This document shows, one piece after another, positions 17,267 to 25,714 of a stretch of DNA of 64,000 nt (position 1 is the stretch's first letter; the number at the start of each line of letters is the position of its first letter). The stretch comes from Bradyrhizobium sp. AS23.2 (lineage in GTDB: Bacteria > Pseudomonadota > Alphaproteobacteria > Rhizobiales > Xanthobacteraceae), in the NCBI RefSeq assembly GCF_001908185.1, contig NZ_LGHM01000061.1:27902-91901 (forward strand), in the 5' to 3' direction. A program made the position numbers and the translations under genes. Under the pieces are notes generated by a model that ran no database searches, was not told the origin of the DNA, and worked only from the letters and a program-made list of their open reading frames with translations.

Positions 17267-18505
17267 ATGACCCAGCCCGCCCTCGACCTGATCTTCCGTA
17301 ACGCGCTGTTGCGATCATCCGCCGCACCCGTCGATATCGGCGTGAAGGGCGGCCTGATCGCTGCGATCGAGCCCAGGCTCGCCTGCGAAGCCGTCGAGAT
17401 CGATGTCGGCGGGCACCTGGCCCTGCCCGGCTTCGTCGACACCCACATCCATCTCGACAAGGCCTGCCTGCTCGGCCGCTGCGGGCACAATCACGCCAGC
17501 CTCTCGGAAGCGATCCGCGCCGTTGCCGGGATGAAAAAGGATTTTACGGTCGACGATATCTACGCGCGCGGTGCCAAGGTGCTCGAACGTGCGATCGTGC
17601 ACGGCACGACGCGGATGCGCACCCATGTCGAGATCGACCCGCGCATCGCCTTGCGCGGCTTCGAGGCAGTCAAGGCGCTCAAGCACGACTATGCCTGGGC
17701 GCTCGACCTGTCGCTCTGCGTCTTCCCGCAGGAGGGCCTGACCAACGACCCCGGCAGCGAGGAACTGCTGATTCAGGCGCTGCGCGCCGGCGGCGAAGCC
17801 ATCGGCGGCTGTCCCTACATGGACACTGACCCGAACGCCCATCTCGAACGCATCTTCGATCTTGCGCAGGAATTCGACGTCGACGTCGATCTTCATCTCG
17901 ACTTCGATCTCGATCCATCCTGGTGGCACCTCGACGAGGTCTGCAGGCAGACCGAGCGGCGCAACTATCAAGGACGCGTCGCGATCGGCCATGCCACGAA
18001 GCTTTCCGCACTGCCGCCCGAGCGGATGAAGGCTGCCACCGCACAGCTCGCGAAAGCCGGCGTTGCCGTCACCGTGCTGCCCGCGACCGATCTTTACCTG
18101 ATGGGGCGCGAAGCAACCCACAACGCACCGCGAGGGCTGACGCTCGCCCACAAGCTCGCGGGTGACGGCGTGCTGTGCTCGGTGGCGACCAACAACGTGC
18201 TCAATCCCTTCACGCCGTTCGGCGACGCCTCGCTGCTGCGGATGGCGAACTTCTATGCCAACGTCGCGCACGCCTCGGTCAACGATTTCGACACCTGCCT
18301 CGATCTCGTGACCGAACTGCCGGCGCGGCTGATGAACCTTGGCGACTACGGCATCAAGGTCGGCAATCCCGCCGATCTGGTCGTGATCGACACCCAGGAC
18401 AGCCGCTTTGCCATCGCCGAGTTGCCGGACATCGTGATGGGCTTCAAGAGCGGCCGGCAGACATTTGAGCGGCAGCGGCCCACTCTCTTTACCCCTGGAC
18501 GCTGA
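17267..18505 (+). CDS. Cytosine-deaminase-like amidohydrolase with altered active site
   Basis: A 412-residue amidohydrolase of the CodA/AtzC branch. The metal-binding HxH is in THIHLDKA near residue 64, further His residues lie in VDLHLDFD and RVAIGHATKL, and VVIDTQDSRF closes the composite barrel. Aligned by eye with E. coli CodA, the catalytic Glu217 position (HCDE) is Phe here (HLDF), and the Asp313 position (GHDDV) is Asn (ATNNV). The enzyme may therefore use another mechanism or be a non-hydrolytic relative. It is followed by a paralogue 81 bases later that keeps acidic residues at both places. The substrate is probably a cyclic or linear amide-type nitrogen compound; this is inferred. 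Confidence 0.82.
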   Translation: MTQPALDLIFRNALLRSSAAPVDIGVKGGLIAAIEPRLACEAVEIDVGGHLALPGFVDTHIHLDKACLLGRCGHNHASLSEAIRAVAGMKKDFTVDDIYARGAKVLERAIVHGTTRMRTHVEIDPRIALRGFEAVKALKHDYAWALDLSLCVFPQEGLTNDPGSEELLIQALRAGGEAIGGCPYMDTDPNAHLERIFDLAQEFDVDVDLHLDFDLDPSWWHLDEVCRQTERRNYQGRVAIGHATKLSALPPERMKAATAQLAKAGVAVTVLPATDLYLMGREATHNAPRGLTLAHKLAGDGVLCSVATNNVLNPFTPFGDASLLRMANFYANVAHASVNDFDTCLDLVTELPARLMNLGDYGIKVGNPADLVVIDTQDSRFAIAELPDIVMGFKSGRQTFERQRPTLFTPGR

Positions 18506-18586
18506 ACGGCCCTCGCCTTCCCGCGCATTGCGCCAAAGCCGCGTCCTGCGCAACTATCACCGCAAATCAACCGACGGAGGAACCAG

Positions 18587-19792
18587 ATGACGTTCGACAC
18601 GATCTTCCTGAACGCGCGCTTCGACGGCGGGGCTCGGCATCACATCGCGGTCAAGGACGGACGCATTGCCGCGATCACGCCCGCTGACCAGCCGCCCAGC
18701 GGCGCCGAGATGATAGACCTTGGCAATGCGCTCGTCGTGCCCGGCTTCGTCGAAGGCCACATCCATCTCGACACCAGCTTCTATGGCGACGCCTGGCGTC
18801 CGCACAAGCCGTGCACGAACGGGTTCAACGTGCATGAACGCGTCGCCTTCCAGGCCCAGAACATGGCCGAGGCCGCGCCGACGGATGTGCGTGCGCGCAA
18901 TCAGCTCGATCTCTGCATCGGCCACGGCAGCACGCAGATGCGCAGCCATGTCATGGTGGACGGCTCGGTCGGGCTGAAATCGCTCGAGACGATTTTGCGC
19001 GTGCGCGAGGAATACAAGGGGCTGATCGACATCCAGCTCGTTGCCTTTCCCCAGAGCGGCATCCTGTCGAGCCCGGGCACGCCGCAACTGCTGGACGAGG
19101 CCATCGGCCTTGGCGCCGATCTCGTCGGCGGGCTCGATCCCGCGAGCTTCGACCGCGATGTCGAAAAGCACCTCGACGTCGTGTTCGGCGTGGCGGGCCG
19201 GCACGGCGTCGACGTCGACATCCATCTGCACGACATGGGCACGCTGGGCGCTTTCGAGATCGAGCAGATCGCGGCACGCACGCGCGCGCTCGGCATGGAG
19301 GGCCATGTCGCCGTCAGCCATGCTTATGGGCTCGGCGACATCTCCATGGATCAGCTCAAGACAATCGCCGAACTCCTGGCCCGCTCCGGCGTCGCGATCA
19401 TGACGAATGCACCGGGCGCCCGGCCCTTTCCGCCGATCCTGGCTCTGCGCAACGCCGGCGTCACCGTCTTCAGTGGCAACGACAATATTCGCGATTCCTG
19501 GTGGCCCTATGGCGACGGCGACATGCTGCGCCGGGCAACGACGCTCGGCTACCGCTCGGGCTTCAATATCGACGAAGAACTGCGTGCCGCGTTCGATGTC
19601 GTCACAGAGGCCGGCGCAAAGGCGCTGCGGCTCGAAGGCTACGGCCTGCGCGTCGGCGCCAAGGCCGATTTCGTGACGCTGAACGCGGAACATGTTCCTG
19701 AAGCCGTCGTCGCGGCCCCGCAAGGTCGTTCCGTCTACAAGGATGGCAAGCTCGTCGCTTGCAACGGTAAGATTGTCGGGAAACGTGGCTAA
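18587..19792 (+). CDS. Cytosine-deaminase/AtzC-like amidohydrolase
   Basis: A 401-residue member of the same group. HxH is in EGHIHLDTSF near residue 59, metal-ligand and catalytic positions follow in VDIHLHDMGTLGAFE, HVAVSHAYGLGD and VFSGNDNIRDSWWPYGDGDM (Asp retained). The last motif is close to that of N-isopropylammelide hydrolase AtzC and related enzymes acting on N-substituted rings. GGAGG precedes the ATG. With the upstream paralogue, Liv importer, GntR and NTF2-like protein it should form a catabolic unit for a nitrogenous compound. The true substrate cannot be read from sequence. Confidence 0.87.
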   Translation: MTFDTIFLNARFDGGARHHIAVKDGRIAAITPADQPPSGAEMIDLGNALVVPGFVEGHIHLDTSFYGDAWRPHKPCTNGFNVHERVAFQAQNMAEAAPTDVRARNQLDLCIGHGSTQMRSHVMVDGSVGLKSLETILRVREEYKGLIDIQLVAFPQSGILSSPGTPQLLDEAIGLGADLVGGLDPASFDRDVEKHLDVVFGVAGRHGVDVDIHLHDMGTLGAFEIEQIAARTRALGMEGHVAVSHAYGLGDISMDQLKTIAELLARSGVAIMTNAPGARPFPPILALRNAGVTVFSGNDNIRDSWWPYGDGDMLRRATTLGYRSGFNIDEELRAAFDVVTEAGAKALRLEGYGLRVGAKADFVTLNAEHVPEAVVAAPQGRSVYKDGKLVACNGKIVGKRG

Positions 19793-19948
19793 TCATTGGG
19801 CCACTCCCATCCGATTTTACCGCTATTCCTTCCCAACGATCAGAGTCCGGTAGAATCCCGGACCGTAGCGGCGCGCATTGCACGACCGCCCGCCCGGGTC
19901 ATACTGGGAGGCGCTCTGACCATCTGCGTTCAATGGGGAAGTAGGGAT

Positions 19949-20275
19949 ATGTTCAGCGCATTCAGCAGCATCGATTACAACTCCATTCGCGCCAAGACGC
20001 CCGCCGAGACGGCGGTCAAGCGACTGAACGGCATCGGCGAAGTTTTGTCGGGCCTCGATATGTCGACCATCCAGACGCAGGACGATATGGCCCATGCGCT
20101 CTGGACGCTCGATACCGCCGACAAGTGCATTCGCACGATCCTCACCGAGTTCCGCACCGAGCGCGCCAAGGACCAGGTCGTCCGCGAAGCCAAGGGCCTG
20201 CTCGACCTGATCGCGCTCGCCCGCGATGAGATCTCGGGCTATCGCGACGACAACGCGTTCAGCCTTAGCGCTTGA
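19949..20275 (+). CDS. Helical hypothetical protein
   Basis: A 108-residue, mostly helical, charged protein (DMSTIQTQDDMAHALWTLDTADKCIRTILTEF, then ERAKDQVVREAKGLLDLIALARDEI). The ATG at 19949 has GGGGAAG upstream and is preferred over the longer open frame from 19796. No signal peptide or membrane helix. I do not recognise a family. Its end overlaps the end of the convergent dehydrogenase gene by 11 bases. Confidence 0.65.
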   Translation: MFSAFSSIDYNSIRAKTPAETAVKRLNGIGEVLSGLDMSTIQTQDDMAHALWTLDTADKCIRTILTEFRTERAKDQVVREAKGLLDLIALARDEISGYRDDNAFSLSA

Positions 20276-21179
20276 TCTTCGCGAGGATGCGATCCGCCTC
20301 GGTGCGCCAATCGGGGCTGCGGGCGAACTCCTTCGTTCCCTTTGTGCCGAACAGGCCTTCGTCGGCAAGATCGGCCACCCAGGCCTGACGCTCGGCCGTG
20401 CCCTGCGCGGACCACGGCGTCAGCCCGGCCTCACGCACAGTCTCCGCGACCTCGCGCACCTCTTCGGCACGGCGGCGGCCGTGCTCGATCACGCGCTGGA
20501 AGAAATAGGCGCCCTGCTTCTCCCAGTTGATACCCGGGAACGTCTCTGCAAGTGAGGCCAGTACGGCATCCTCGACGCCATAGGCGCGCGCGGTGGTGAA
20601 GCTCTCGATGACCATGGCTTCCAGGCCCTTGATCATGATGCTGCGGCACATCTTCACCGCGGAGGACACACCGAGCTTGTCGCTCGCAACCTTCGCCGCA
20701 AAACCGATTGCGTTCAGAAGCGGCTCCAACTCCTTCGCGCCGGGACCGCCGAGCAGCAGCGGCACCTTGATGCGATAAGGCGGTACCGAGGTCATCACCG
20801 CACCCTCGACATAACGTCCGCCGGCCCCGTCGATCAGCGCGGCGGCGCGCTGCTTGGCACCGGGAGATGCCGAGTTGAAATCCAGGAACCAGGTGCCCTG
20901 GTTGACCGCCGCGGCGCAGGCTCTTGCCACCGGCACGGCCTGGCTCGCCGTGACCGCGGAGACGATGAAATCGGATTTCGCGGTCAGCTCAGCGTGGGAG
21001 GCCGCAAGCCCAACGCCGAATTTCGCCGCATGCTCTTTCAGGGACGCGCCCTGCTCGCTTCCAAGCTTGATGTCAAAAGCGGCGACCTTGATGTCCTGCT
21101 GGCGCAGGTCTTCGGCCAGGATCCTGCCGACCTCGCCATAACCAACCACCCCGATCTGCCATCGTTTCGGATCCGACAT
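20265..21179 (-). CDS. NAD(P)-binding dehydrogenase with DUF1932 C-terminal domain
   Basis: A 304-residue protein of the 6-phosphogluconate/3-hydroxyisobutyrate dehydrogenase type. The N-terminal Rossmann fold has GVVGYGEVGRILAEDL, then a segment FLDFNSASPGAKQRAAALI, and the helical C-terminal domain has VKMCRSIMIKGLEAMVIESFTTARAYGVED. It is the last gene of the TetR-led operon and overlaps the gene upstream by one base. It may oxidise or reduce a hydroxy-acid intermediate of the aromatic pathway; the substrate is unknown. Confidence 0.82.
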   Translation of the reverse strand: MSDPKRWQIGVVGYGEVGRILAEDLRQQDIKVAAFDIKLGSEQGASLKEHAAKFGVGLAASHAELTAKSDFIVSAVTASQAVPVARACAAAVNQGTWFLDFNSASPGAKQRAAALIDGAGGRYVEGAVMTSVPPYRIKVPLLLGGPGAKELEPLLNAIGFAAKVASDKLGVSSAVKMCRSIMIKGLEAMVIESFTTARAYGVEDAVLASLAETFPGINWEKQGAYFFQRVIEHGRRRAEEVREVAETVREAGLTPWSAQGTAERQAWVADLADEGLFGTKGTKEFARSPDWRTEADRILAKIKR

Positions 21180-22048
21180 CAGTTCAGTCCTCGCGTCGTC
21201 TCATCGAACAGCTCCTCGACCGCATAGCGGCGCGGGATCAGCGCCTGTTGGAATGCGTAGTCGATGATCAGCTCCAAAGGGTTCCTGTTCGCCTCGATCC
21301 CGAACGGAACGAGGTCCGGCGTTGCCGCTGGCCCCACCTGTTCCTTGTTTCGATTGAGGAGATCATAGACGCCCGCGACCACGTCGGGATGCGATTTCGC
21401 GAGCTTCTCGGTCACGACCACGAGATGATTGACCGGCACGATACCGCGACGGGCATACCATTTCGCGGCTTCCGCGGCCGGATCAGGGAATAGCGGCTTC
21501 AGCCTCGCATCGTTCGAGGTCTCGCCGAGGACGGCGTCGAGCTCACCGTCGAGCAGCATCTGCAGGATCTTCTTGTCCTTCGGTGCACGCTCGGTGGTGT
21601 CGACATATTCGGCGACGTGCGGGTCCTCGAACGTCACCCAGCGGATCTTGTCGAGATTGACGCCGTAGTCGTTGGCGAGAATGCCCCTGATCCAGGCGCC
21701 CGTCGTCGTCGTGAACGAGCGGATGCCGACGCGCTTGTCTTCGAGATCGGACGGTCCGAGCGTTCCACTCTGGGGATTGTAGAGCGCATAGGAATGCTGG
21801 AAGCGGCCGAGCATGGTCGCCGGCAGCAGCACCAGCGGCTTGCCGTGCGCCTTCGCCATCAGATAGGTGACGATCGCCATCTCGCAGACGTCGAAGGCCT
21901 GCTCGCGCACCATCGGCTTGAACGCAGTGTTGGTCGGCGTGTACTCGATGAAGTCCAGGTCGAAGAGGTCGGAGCGGAGCTCGCCGCTCTTCACCACCTG
22001 GACATGGGGGTGACTGCCGAGCACGGCCTTCAGCTTGAGACGATCCAT
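21179..22048 (-). CDS. Pht5-like (4,5-dihydroxyphthalate decarboxylase-type) protein
   Basis: A 289-residue protein of periplasmic-binding-protein fold but with no signal peptide, which is the hallmark of the Pht5 group. FDVCEMAIVTYLMAKAHGKPLVLLPATML, KRVGIRSFTTTTGAWIRGILANDYGV and LDAVLGETSNDARLKPLFPDP are recognisable segments. Pht5 removes CO2 from 4,5-dihydroxyphthalate to give protocatechuate. Here the enzyme lies in an operon for the later part of protocatechuate/gallate 4,5-cleavage, so decarboxylation or processing of an aromatic or tricarboxylic intermediate is plausible. A substrate-binding role cannot be excluded. Confidence 0.7.
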   Translation of the reverse strand: MDRLKLKAVLGSHPHVQVVKSGELRSDLFDLDFIEYTPTNTAFKPMVREQAFDVCEMAIVTYLMAKAHGKPLVLLPATMLGRFQHSYALYNPQSGTLGPSDLEDKRVGIRSFTTTTGAWIRGILANDYGVNLDKIRWVTFEDPHVAEYVDTTERAPKDKKILQMLLDGELDAVLGETSNDARLKPLFPDPAAEAAKWYARRGIVPVNHLVVVTEKLAKSHPDVVAGVYDLLNRNKEQVGPAATPDLVPFGIEANRNPLELIIDYAFQQALIPRRYAVEELFDETTRGLN

Positions 22049-22072
22049 CCGCCCGCTCCGCTTCTCTTCGCC

Positions 22073-22756
22073 CTAGACGTCCTCGGGATTGTCGACGTAG
22101 ACGAGCCCGGCCTTCGCGAGCGCCTCGCGCATACTGTACATGTCGAGGCCCAGCTCGCCCGAGGCCAGCCGCTTGCGCTTGCCGCCTTCATCGGCGTTGC
22201 GCTTCTTCGCCTTCTCGGCGACCTCGGCCGCATAGCGTTTGGGCACCACCACCACACCGTCGTCATCGGCCACGATGATATCGCCGGGATCGACGTTGAC
22301 GCCGGCGCAAACGACGGGGACGTTGACCGAGCCGAGCGTGGCCTTGACTGTCCCCTTGGCCGAGACCGCGCGGGACCACACCGGGAAGTTCATCTCGTGC
22401 AGTGCTTTGACGTCGCGGCAGCCGGCATCGATGATCAGCCCCTGCACGCCGCGCGCCTTGAGCGAGGTCGCGAGCAGCTCGCCGAACATGCCGTCGGTGT
22501 TGTCAGTGGCGCAGCCGACGACGAGGATGTCGCCCTTTTTGCACTGCTCGACGGCGACATGGATCATCCAGTTGTCACCGGGCTGCGCCAGCACTGTGAC
22601 GGCGGGACCTGCAATCGCCGCGCCCGGCCACACCGGCCGCAAATACGGCTTCATCAGACCGACGCGGCCATAGGCCTCGTGAACCGTCGAGACGCCGTAC
22701 TCCGCCATCCCGGCGGGATCGGCACGCTTGATGTTGCGAACGACGACCGGCTTCAT
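22073..22756 (-). CDS. 4-carboxy-4-hydroxy-2-oxoadipate aldolase (RraA-like fold)
   Basis: A 227-residue class II aldolase of the LigK/GalC/ProA group, which cleaves 4-carboxy-4-hydroxy-2-oxoadipate to pyruvate and oxaloacetate using a divalent metal. [20 protein letters not shown] followed by DAGCRDV carries the Gly-rich phosphate/oxyanion loop and the conserved Arg-Asp that separates true aldolases from RraA proteins. [18 protein letters not shown] is the other family block. Its start overlaps the GalB-like stop (ATGA). The neighbouring GalB-like hydratase would make its substrate, which strengthens the call. Confidence 0.88.
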   Translation of the reverse strand: MKPVVVRNIKRADPAGMAEYGVSTVHEAYGRVGLMKPYLRPVWPGAAIAGPAVTVLAQPGDNWMIHVAVEQCKKGDILVVGCATDNTDGMFGELLATSLKARGVQGLIIDAGCRDVKALHEMNFPVWSRAVSAKGTVKATLGSVNVPVVCAGVNVDPGDIIVADDDGVVVVPKRYAAEVAEKAKKRNADEGGKRKRLASGELGLDMYSMREALAKAGLVYVDNPEDV

Positions 22757-23466
22757 GCGAGCACCTCCTCGACCGTCGGGAACAGGCGCTGATAGGCCTC
22801 ACCATAGGTCATGGGCACGCCGGTGTTGCGGCTGCCCTGGATGCCGCGGTTGAGCGCAACGCGCTCGTAATAGCCCCAGAGATGTTTTTGCGCGGCCAGG
22901 ATCTGGAAGGCCTCGTACTTCTCCTTCCAGACCTCGTCGATCTTGAGGATCAGGTTAGGTTTGTAGTTGCATTGCTCCGGCTGGTGCGGCTCGAACAGGA
23001 ACACCGGCGGCGCGGAGTACTTGTACTGCGCGCCGGGCTTGTGGCCCATGGCCTGCGCGACGACGCGGGTCTCCTGCGCGAAATGCGCCGCGTTCGGATG
23101 GTCGAAATTATAGGGGTCTTCCAGCGCATGCGTCAGCACGAAGCTGGGATTGAGCTCGCGGTAGATGTCGACCATGCGGTCGAAATGCGCCTCGTTGAGC
23201 TTCAGCGGATAGTCGCCGCAGTCGAAGAACTCAATCTCCGCCCCCAGCAGCTTGGCGGCCCGCTCCGCCTCGTCCTTGCGGCCGGCCTTGACCGATTCAA
23301 GCGTCGCGCCCTTTTCCTTCCAGGCGAACTGGCTTTCGCCGCGCTCGCCGAAGGACATGCAGACGATCTTCATGCGAAAACCCTTCTTCGCATGCAGCGC
23401 GATGGCGCCGCCGGCGCGCCAGACGAAATCGCCCGGATGGGCGGCAATCACGAGACCTGTTTTCAT
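22753..23466 (-). CDS. galB: 4-oxalomesaconate hydratase (GalB-like, PIG-L family)
   Basis: A 237-residue zinc protein. PIG-L deacetylases begin with AHPDDE, but here the motif is [15 protein letters not shown]: zinc His and Asp remain while the deacetylase base is lost. This DFVWR version is what I recall for GalB hydratase of Pseudomonas putida. A further His pair is in DHPNAAH. GalB hydrates 4-oxalomesaconate to 4-carboxy-4-hydroxy-2-oxoadipate, the substrate of the next gene product. The ATG at 23466 follows GGGGAG; an upstream in-frame extension lacks a site. Confidence in the fold is high, in the exact substrate moderate. Confidence 0.82.
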   Translation of the reverse strand: MKTGLVIAAHPGDFVWRAGGAIALHAKKGFRMKIVCMSFGERGESQFAWKEKGATLESVKAGRKDEAERAAKLLGAEIEFFDCGDYPLKLNEAHFDRMVDIYRELNPSFVLTHALEDPYNFDHPNAAHFAQETRVVAQAMGHKPGAQYKYSAPPVFLFEPHQPEQCNYKPNLILKIDEVWKEKYEAFQILAAQKHLWGYYERVALNRGIQGSRNTGVPMTYGEAYQRLFPTVEEVLA

Positions 23467-23534
23467 GGGACAAACTCCCCTCTTTCGTTCGTAAGCATCA
23501 TCGGCTGCCTGCGTCATGCAGGAAGCCGGTTCAT

Positions 23535-24833
23535 TCAAGCCGCAGCGGCGGGTTCCTCGCCATCGAGCACGCGCTTCAGGCGCTCGCTATCGAGCGCGCC
23601 TTCCCATTTGGCAATCGCGATGGTCGCCACCGCGTTCCCGATCAGATTGGTCGGCGTCAACCCCTGCGACATCAGGCGGTGGATGCCGAGCACGAGCGCG
23701 ACGCTCGTCACCGGAATGGATCCGGTGGCCGACAGCGTTGCCGCCAGCACGACGAAGGCAGCGCCCGCGATCCCCGCCGCGCCCTTGGAGGTCACGAGCA
23801 GGATCAGCAGCAGCTCGATCTGCTCGGCAAGCCCGAACGGCGTGTTGGTCGCCTGCGCCAGGAACACCGAGGCAGCGGCAAGGTAAAGGCAGGTGCCATC
23901 GAGATTGAAGGAATAGCCGGTCGGGATCACCAGCCCGACCACGCTGCGCTCGCAGCCCGCCTTCTCCAGCTTGGTCAGCATCCGCGGCAACACCGTCTCG
24001 GACGATGTCGTGGCGATGCAGATCAACAGCTCTTCCCAGATGTAGCGGATCAGCTTGACCAGCGAGAAGCCGCACAGCCGCGCCACCGGACCGAGCGCGA
24101 CGATGATGAAGATCACGCAGGTCAGGTAGAATCCGCCCAGGAGCTTGCCGAGCGAGGCCAGCGAGCCCACGCCGAACTTGCCGACCGTAAACGCGATGGC
24201 GCCGAATGCGCCGATTGGCGCCGCCCACATCACGAAGCCGACGACGGCGAACACCATCTTGGCGGCGATGTCGATCAGGTTGACCAGCGGCGCGGTGCGC
24301 TCACCGAGCTGCACCAGCGCAAAGCCGCACAGCACCGAAATGAACAACACCTGCAGGATATTGCCTTCGGCAAAGGCGCCGATGAACGTCGCGGGCACGA
24401 TGTTCATCAGGAACGGCACGAAGCCGATGGCGCCGGTCTGCTTGACGTAAGGCTCGACCGCGCTGGCATTGATGCTGGCGGGATCGATGTTCATGCCGGC
24501 GCCGGGCTTGAGCACGTTCACAGCGATGAGACCGATGATCAGCGCGATCGTGGTCATGATCTCGAAATAGACGATCGCCTTCACCGCGACGCGCCCGACA
24601 CGGGCCATGTCGGCCATATGGGCGATGCCATGGACGACGGTGCAGAAGATGATCGGCGCGATCAACATCCGGATCGCCTTGATGAAGGCATCCCCGAGCG
24701 GCTGCATCTTGGCGCCAGCCTCGGGACTAGCGATCCCGAGCGCGATACCGGCCGCCATGGCGATGAGCACCTGGATCCAGAGCTCCTTCCACCAGGCGCG
24801 GCCGCGCGGCTTGTCGATCGCGAGCGCTGTCAT
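23535..24833 (-). CDS. DctA-like dicarboxylate/organic-acid:cation symporter
   Basis: A 432-residue DAACS-family carrier. Recognised blocks are IKAIRMLIAPIIFCTVVHGIAHM, TTSSETVLPRMLTKLEKAG (reentrant hairpin 1), PTGYSFNLDGTCLYLA and LLVTSKGAAGIAGAAF (hairpin 2). These transporters bring in C4-dicarboxylates or related acids with protons or sodium. The ATG at 24833 overlaps the upstream LigI-like stop (ATGA). Inside this operon its cargo is probably an aromatic-derived di- or tricarboxylate, such as a pyrone dicarboxylate, rather than succinate; this is inferred. Confidence 0.88.
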   Translation of the reverse strand: MTALAIDKPRGRAWWKELWIQVLIAMAAGIALGIASPEAGAKMQPLGDAFIKAIRMLIAPIIFCTVVHGIAHMADMARVGRVAVKAIVYFEIMTTIALIIGLIAVNVLKPGAGMNIDPASINASAVEPYVKQTGAIGFVPFLMNIVPATFIGAFAEGNILQVLFISVLCGFALVQLGERTAPLVNLIDIAAKMVFAVVGFVMWAAPIGAFGAIAFTVGKFGVGSLASLGKLLGGFYLTCVIFIIVALGPVARLCGFSLVKLIRYIWEELLICIATTSSETVLPRMLTKLEKAGCERSVVGLVIPTGYSFNLDGTCLYLAAASVFLAQATNTPFGLAEQIELLLILLVTSKGAAGIAGAAFVVLAATLSATGSIPVTSVALVLGIHRLMSQGLTPTNLIGNAVATIAIAKWEGALDSERLKRVLDGEEPAAAA

Positions 24834-25714
24834 GCGCCGAACCCAAACAGGCGCGCGGGATTGTCGACGAGTATCTTCTGCTGGAATTCCACCTCCGGCG
24901 CGAACAGCGGGATCAGATCGACCAGGTCGCCGTCGTTCGGCATCACCTTGACGTTCGGATGTGGCCAGTCGGTGCCCCAGATGACGCGGTCGACCGCGGT
25001 CTCGACGATCTTTCGCGCGAACGGCACTGCGTCGGTGAAGGGCGGCCCAGCCGAGGACACCCGCTCCGAGCCGCAGATCTTGACCCAGCACTTCTCGTCG
25101 CGCTCCATCAGCTCGATCAGGATCCTGAACGGAAGCTGGTCGAGCCCGTCGGAAGCCTTCACCCGTCCCATATGGTCGATGGTGTAGCTCAGCGGCAGTC
25201 TTGCCAGCATGTCGGCATATTCCGGCAGGTCGATCGCATCGAAATGCAGGTCGATGTGCCAGCCGAGCGGAGCGACCATCGCAATGACGCGATTGAACAC
25301 GCTCTTGTCAGGGATGCCGCCGAGATGGCGGACGAAATTGAAACGGCAGCCGCGGAAGCCGCCCTCATGCAGCACGCGAAGCCCACGTTCAGTGATGGTG
25401 TCGTCGATATTGGCAACCGCACGGTAGGCGCCGTTACTCTGCGCGATGGCATCGAGCGCCACCGTGTTGTCGATCCCGTGCACGCTGGCATTGACGATGA
25501 CGGCACGCTCGACACCGAGCTTGGCATGCAGTGCGCGGAAATCCTCGAGCGGCGCGTCCGGCGGTGTATAGGAGCGGTCAGGCGCGTAGGGATACTTCGC
25601 GCCGGGCCCGAAGATATGGCAATGCGCGTCGCAGGACAGTTTTGGCAGCTTGAATTTCGGCGTGCGCGTGTTCGGATCGGGCGGCGGAATGGTCGGCGTG
25701 TACATCATCGTCAT
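24830..25714 (-). CDS. LigI-like 2-pyrone-4,6-dicarboxylate lactonase (cytoplasmic copy)
   Basis: A 294-residue amidohydrolase of the LigI (cog3618) group. CDAHCHIFGPGAKYPY gives the barrel-start HxH, TIDHMGRV the strand-5/6 His, and WGTDWPHPN the catalytic Asp after strand 8. LigI opens 2-pyrone-4,6-dicarboxylate to 4-oxalomesaconate, feeding the GalB-like hydratase two genes downstream. There is no signal peptide. The start overlaps the stop of the paralogue upstream by one base (TGATG). Confidence 0.85.
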   Translation of the reverse strand: MTMMYTPTIPPPDPNTRTPKFKLPKLSCDAHCHIFGPGAKYPYAPDRSYTPPDAPLEDFRALHAKLGVERAVIVNASVHGIDNTVALDAIAQSNGAYRAVANIDDTITERGLRVLHEGGFRGCRFNFVRHLGGIPDKSVFNRVIAMVAPLGWHIDLHFDAIDLPEYADMLARLPLSYTIDHMGRVKASDGLDQLPFRILIELMERDEKCWVKICGSERVSSAGPPFTDAVPFARKIVETAVDRVIWGTDWPHPNVKVMPNDGDLVDLIPLFAPEVEFQQKILVDNPARLFGFGA

